This document shows positions 61,731 through 64,000 of a DNA stretch of 64,000 nt, piece by piece (position 1 is the stretch's first letter; every line of letters begins with the position of its first letter). Made by a program: the position numbers and the translations under genes. Source of the DNA: Roseovarius autotrophicus (lineage in GTDB: Bacteria; Pseudomonadota; Alphaproteobacteria; Rhodobacterales; Rhodobacteraceae); contig NZ_JAGQDH010000004.1 of the NCBI RefSeq assembly GCF_018069895.1, positions 186,001-250,000 on the forward strand. Direction: 5' to 3'. The notes beneath the pieces are model-generated. The model did no database searches. It was not told where the DNA came from and worked only from the letters and a program-made list of their open reading frames with translations.

Positions 61731-61849
61731 GGCGGGTTGCCCCGCCTGTATGTCGGGTGGGCGGACCCACCTTTGGTTATAGGGCCCCGAAGGTCCCCGG
61801 CTCGGTTTGCTCTTGCGAACAACAGCTAAGCCCCGGACGAATCCGGGGC
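61731..61849 (-). promoter_or_regulatory. structured 5' leader of the rplB operon
   Basis: On the minus-strand transcript, three tight hairpins lie between arfB and rplB: an 8-bp stem with UUCG loop (61830-61849), a 6-bp stem with UCCG loop (61756-61771) and a 6-bp stem with GCAA tetraloop (61731-61746), plus a weaker one near 61782-61799. The last ends 25 bp before the rplB ATG. It looks like a candidate r-protein autoregulatory leader. Confidence 0.45.
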
Positions 61850-61923
61850 CTTGCGGATGGGGTCTGTTAGGGGAGAGCGGCCCCGGCGTCAAGGGTATTG
61901 CCCGGTTTTCGGTCCAATCTCGC

Positions 61924-62346
61924 TTATTCCTCCCCGTCTACCTTGCCGCGCAGCGCCTTGACCTCGCCGCGCACCTTCTTGGCCTTGAGGCGGCGTTTCT
62001 TCGCGCCAAGCGTGGGCCGCGTCGGGATGCGTCGCCTGGGTGCCACCAGCGCCTTCCGGATCAGTTCGGCCAGCCGCTCGCGCACGATCTCGCGGTTGCG
62101 TGCCTGGCTGCGGGTCTCGTCGCATTGCAGCACGATCGCGCCTTCCCCGGTCCAGCGCCGCCCCGCCAGCCGTTCGAGCCGCGTCTTGACCGGCGAGGGC
62201 AGGTTCGGCGAGCGCGCAGCCTCAAACCGCAACTCCACCGCGCTCGCCACCTTGTTGACATTCTGCCCACCCGGCCCCGAGGCGCGGATGAACTGCTCGG
62301 TCAACTCCCAGTCCTCGATGGCGATCTCGTCGGTGATCTTCAGCAT
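61924..62346 (-). CDS. arfB: alternative ribosome-rescue factor / peptidyl-tRNA hydrolase ArfB
   Basis: 140-residue ArfB (YaeJ/ICT1-like). The GGQ motif is at residues 26-28 in IRASGPGGQNVNKVASAVEL, followed by QCDETRSQARNREIVRERLA. A long basic C-terminal tail (RRRIPTRPTLGAKKRRLKAK) would enter the empty mRNA channel of a stalled ribosome. All key elements are present, so it should hydrolyse peptidyl-tRNA on non-stop ribosomes. Confidence 0.95.
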   Translation of the reverse strand: MLKITDEIAIEDWELTEQFIRASGPGGQNVNKVASAVELRFEAARSPNLPSPVKTRLERLAGRRWTGEGAIVLQCDETRSQARNREIVRERLAELIRKALVAPRRRIPTRPTLGAKKRRLKAKKVRGEVKALRGKVDGEE

Positions 62347-62375
62347 ACCCGGTCGGTCCAGTCCTTGCCCGATTG

Positions 62376-62403
62376 AAAAGGCCGCCCCTCGCGGAGCGGC
62401 CTT
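62376..62403 (-). terminator. Rho-independent terminator of the small RNA-like locus
   Basis: AAGGCCGC / GCGGCCTT stem (62378-62385, 62396-62403) with further inner pairing, followed on the minus strand by TTTTC. Confidence 0.7.
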
Positions 62404-62414
62404 CCTGAAGTCGC

Positions 62415-62541
62415 GGAGGTGGGCCGGTTAGGCGCACCAATCCGAGTGGGGCCATCACGCCCCGAGGCTGCTCTAGGCGCGCGCCCCCCGAACTGTTCCG
62501 ACCTCACGCTCCAATCCCTTCATAGACACTGGACCACCTCC
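62415..62541 (-). ncRNA. putative regulatory RNA / leader with maskable Shine-Dalgarno
   Basis: On the minus strand an extended ribosome site AAAGGAGGTGGTCC (core 62534-62541) precedes a 16-codon ORF, and the distal CCACCTCC at 62415-62422 is its exact 8-base complement (10 of 11 when extended). A GGGGC/GCCCC hairpin lies between and a terminator follows, so the unit reads as a short discrete transcript. The 208 bp gap between mepA and arfB is fully used by it. No known RNA family was recognised. Confidence 0.5.
62473..62523 (-). CDS. 16-codon ORF with very strong ribosome site
   Basis: Reads MKGLEREVGTVRGARA and stop. The Shine-Dalgarno GGAGGTGG ends 10 bases before the ATG and is far stronger than at most genes here. 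It may be a leader peptide or a translated small RNA. Composition is basic with no membrane segment. Confidence 0.45.
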   Translation of the reverse strand: MKGLEREVGTVRGARA

Positions 62542-62604
62542 TTTCGCTTTGTTGCCGTTGATTCAAATCTGCCACGGATCGCCCGGATTTCAAAACGAAA
62601 TCTG

Positions 62605-63525
62605 TTACTGAGACTGGAGAACGGCCACACATTGCTGAGGCAGGTCATGAATGGTCAGGTCGCGTTTCGGCCTGGGCTTGGGCGCGTCCGGATCGGGCAG
62701 CGGCGGGTTGAGGATGTTGCGCACCCACTGATCCGCCTCGGCGCAGCCATCGCCTGACGGCGGGGCGTCCTGCGCCTCGCAACCTCTTGCTCCATCGGGG
62801 CAATTCAGCCTGACATGGAAATGGTAGTGATGCCCCCACCATGGCCGCACCTTGCGCAGCCAGGCCCGGTCGCCGGTCTCGTCGCGGCACATCTGTGCCT
62901 TGGCCCCGGCGAAAATGAAGATTCGCCCCGTGCGCGGATCGCTTGCCGCCGCCTTGACGATCTCGTGATGGGCGCGGGTCCACTGGCTGTTGGTATAGGC
63001 CCCATCGGCACGTTGCATCGACACCGAGGAGATATTTTCCCGCGCCGTGCGGCTGAGGGTCAGATCGGTGGCCGGGCGCAGCCAGATATCGATGTCGAGG
63101 CCCGACTGATGGCTCGAATGCCCCGTCAGCATCGGCCCCCCGCGCGGCTGGCTGATATCGCCCACATAAAGCCCGTTCCAACCCGGCTGCGTTGCCGCGA
63201 AACGCGACAGGTCCTTCACGAAATCAATGGCTTTCGGATGACCCCAGTTGCGGTTCCGGCTTAGGCGGACCGCCTGCCATGTCGGCCCGGTCTCGGGTAG
63301 TTCCACACCACCGGCCAGACATCCCCGTGCATAGCCGCCATGGGGCGCGGGCCCTTGCGCCGAGGCCCTCGGTTGCGCCCCGAAAAGCTGTTTCGCGGGC
63401 ACACCGCGCATTGCCACGGGCACGTTCTGAGACGACACGACCGCCGCTGCGGGCGTGGTCTCTTTCGGCTCCATGCAGCCCGCAAGGGCCAGAAACAAAG
63501 TGCCGATTACCGTGACACGCGACAT
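62605..63525 (-). CDS. mepA: penicillin-insensitive murein endopeptidase
   Basis: 306-residue periplasmic zinc peptidase that cuts D-Ala-mDAP cross-links. Signal peptide with lipobox-like LFLALAGCMEP. Motifs: GPTWQAVRLSRNRNWGHPKA, the Zn site GHSSHQSGLDIDIWLRP (His, Asp), and WGHHYHFHVRLNCPDGARGC with the third His. Its start lies inside the end of the neighbouring MFS gene (18-bp overlap). Confidence 0.92.
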   Translation of the reverse strand: MSRVTVIGTLFLALAGCMEPKETTPAAAVVSSQNVPVAMRGVPAKQLFGAQPRASAQGPAPHGGYARGCLAGGVELPETGPTWQAVRLSRNRNWGHPKAIDFVKDLSRFAATQPGWNGLYVGDISQPRGGPMLTGHSSHQSGLDIDIWLRPATDLTLSRTARENISSVSMQRADGAYTNSQWTRAHHEIVKAAASDPRTGRIFIFAGAKAQMCRDETGDRAWLRKVRPWWGHHYHFHVRLNCPDGARGCEAQDAPPSGDGCAEADQWVRNILNPPLPDPDAPKPRPKRDLTIHDLPQQCVAVLQSQ

Positions 63526-64000
63526 GGCCCGCGATCTCCCTCTGCCGTGACATAGCGTAGCAGAAAGAGGCCGATCAGGAAAAGCAGGATGACCGGGGAA
63601 ATCCCAATCCGCGCACTGCCCGAAAACGTCGTAGCCAGCCCGATCAGCATCGGCGCCAGAAAGGCGGTCGCCCGCCCTGAAAGGCCGTATAGCCCGAAGT
63701 TTTCCGTGGGGCGGTCTGGGTCTGTGTGGCGCACCATGAGCGTCCGGCTCGCCGCCTGGAGCGTGCCGCCCAGCCCGCCGATAAGCACCCCGCAACCGAA
63801 GAAGATGATATCGGGCAGACGCGAACCCTCAGAGAGCGTGATGCCGAAAATCTGGCTGCGGTCCATGCTCACCACCGTCACGCAAACGAGGATCAGCCCC
63901 CATATCGCCACGGTGATCACGGGCTTGGGGCCAAAGCGTTTGTCCAGCCGTCCGCCTGCCCAACTGAACAGCGCCGCCGAGATCGCCCCGATGATGCCGA
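63507..64000 (-). CDS. UMF1/Atg22-like MFS transporter, C-terminal part (runs off window)
   Basis: About 164 C-terminal residues of a major facilitator protein; the start is beyond position 64000. Helices AVIWGLILVCVTVVS-like AIWGLILVCVTVVSMDRSQ, IIFFGCGVLIGGLGGTLQAA and ISPVILLFLIGLFLLRY are seen, with ASRTLMVRHTDPDRPTENFG and LYGLSGRATAFLAPMLIG matching the UMF1 (Atg22-like) branch. Substrate unknown. Its stop overlaps the mepA start region. Confidence 0.8.
   Translation of the reverse strand, partial: GIIGAISAALFSWAGGRLDKRFGPKPVITVAIWGLILVCVTVVSMDRSQIFGITLSEGSRLPDIIFFGCGVLIGGLGGTLQAASRTLMVRHTDPDRPTENFGLYGLSGRATAFLAPMLIGLATTFSGSARIGISPVILLFLIGLFLLRYVTAEGDRGPCRVSR

Overview
The window is about 64 kb of GC-rich chromosome from an alphaproteobacterium, most likely a marine Rhodobacteraceae (roseobacter-type). 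Supporting signs are a secA / peptidyl-prolyl isomerase / argJ / mutT neighbourhood, a DUF2794 gene, a gene pair resembling the head-spike genes of the Rhodobacter gene transfer agent (GTA), tandem PCu(A)C copper chaperones, and an S10 ribosomal-protein block in the rplB-rpsS-rplV-rpsC-rplP order. Genes are dense, many pairs overlap by 1-4 bases, and no tRNA, rRNA or CRISPR array was seen. Identifications come from reading motifs; no database search was run.

Layout. 1-4.2 kb: 5' part of secA (minus), then a periplasmic PPIase, argJ and mutT. 4.3-6.1 kb: a large acidic protein of unknown function. 6.2-10.8 kb: thiamine pyrophosphokinase, a BT1/MFS-like transporter, a MATE exporter and two hotdog thioesterases. 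10.9-19.3 kb: a fatty-acid beta-oxidation cluster with two MerR regulators, two acyl-CoA dehydrogenases, a small protein, a GST, a thiolase and a FadJ-type bifunctional enzyme. 19.3-28.8 kb: carbonic anhydrase, leucyl aminopeptidase, NlpC/P60 hydrolase, agmatinase-like enzyme, DUF2794, a YghU-type GST, an NYN-domain protein, a CoA-transferase/racemase, a CoxG-like protein and an SGNH hydrolase. 29.0-30.7 kb: a YadGH-type ABC exporter. 30.7-32.7 kb: the three-gene minus-strand operon resembling GTA head-spike genes. 32.9-36.2 kb: rmlCBDA for dTDP-L-rhamnose. 36.2-38.2 kb: a low-density stretch with a small secreted protein, a one-domain Lrp protein and decayed dnaE2 and transposase fragments. 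38.2-50.5 kb: DUF1989 protein, AhpD-like protein, DUF188, family-4-like UDG, LysE exporter, moaB, an RND efflux pair, ribF, YcgN, threonine aldolase, cupin and rpmB. 50.6-55.1 kb: copper-chaperone genes and an orphan formate dehydrogenase alpha subunit. 55.1-58.8 kb: OmpA lipoprotein, Ada-like methyltransferase, nth, a PfkB kinase and a DksA-like protein. 59.0-64 kb: the ribosomal block, arfB, a structured small-RNA-like locus, mepA and a truncated MFS gene.

Most notable points. (1) The GTA-spike-like operon lies directly beside the rhamnose operon and carries an unrecognised third gene. (2) Two decayed remnants of the SOS mutasome are present: imuB reduced to its two ends at 24.1-24.3 kb with an SOS-like box, and a frameshifted dnaE2 piece at 37.3-37.6 kb. 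(3) A minus-strand locus at 62.38-62.54 kb has an extended Shine-Dalgarno in front of a 16-codon ORF, a distal sequence able to mask that Shine-Dalgarno, and a terminator. (4) An extragenic-type palindrome sits in frame inside the NlpC/P60 gene. (5) A family of inverted ATATTT-type extragenic repeats occurs at 15.1, 55.1 and 58.8 kb.
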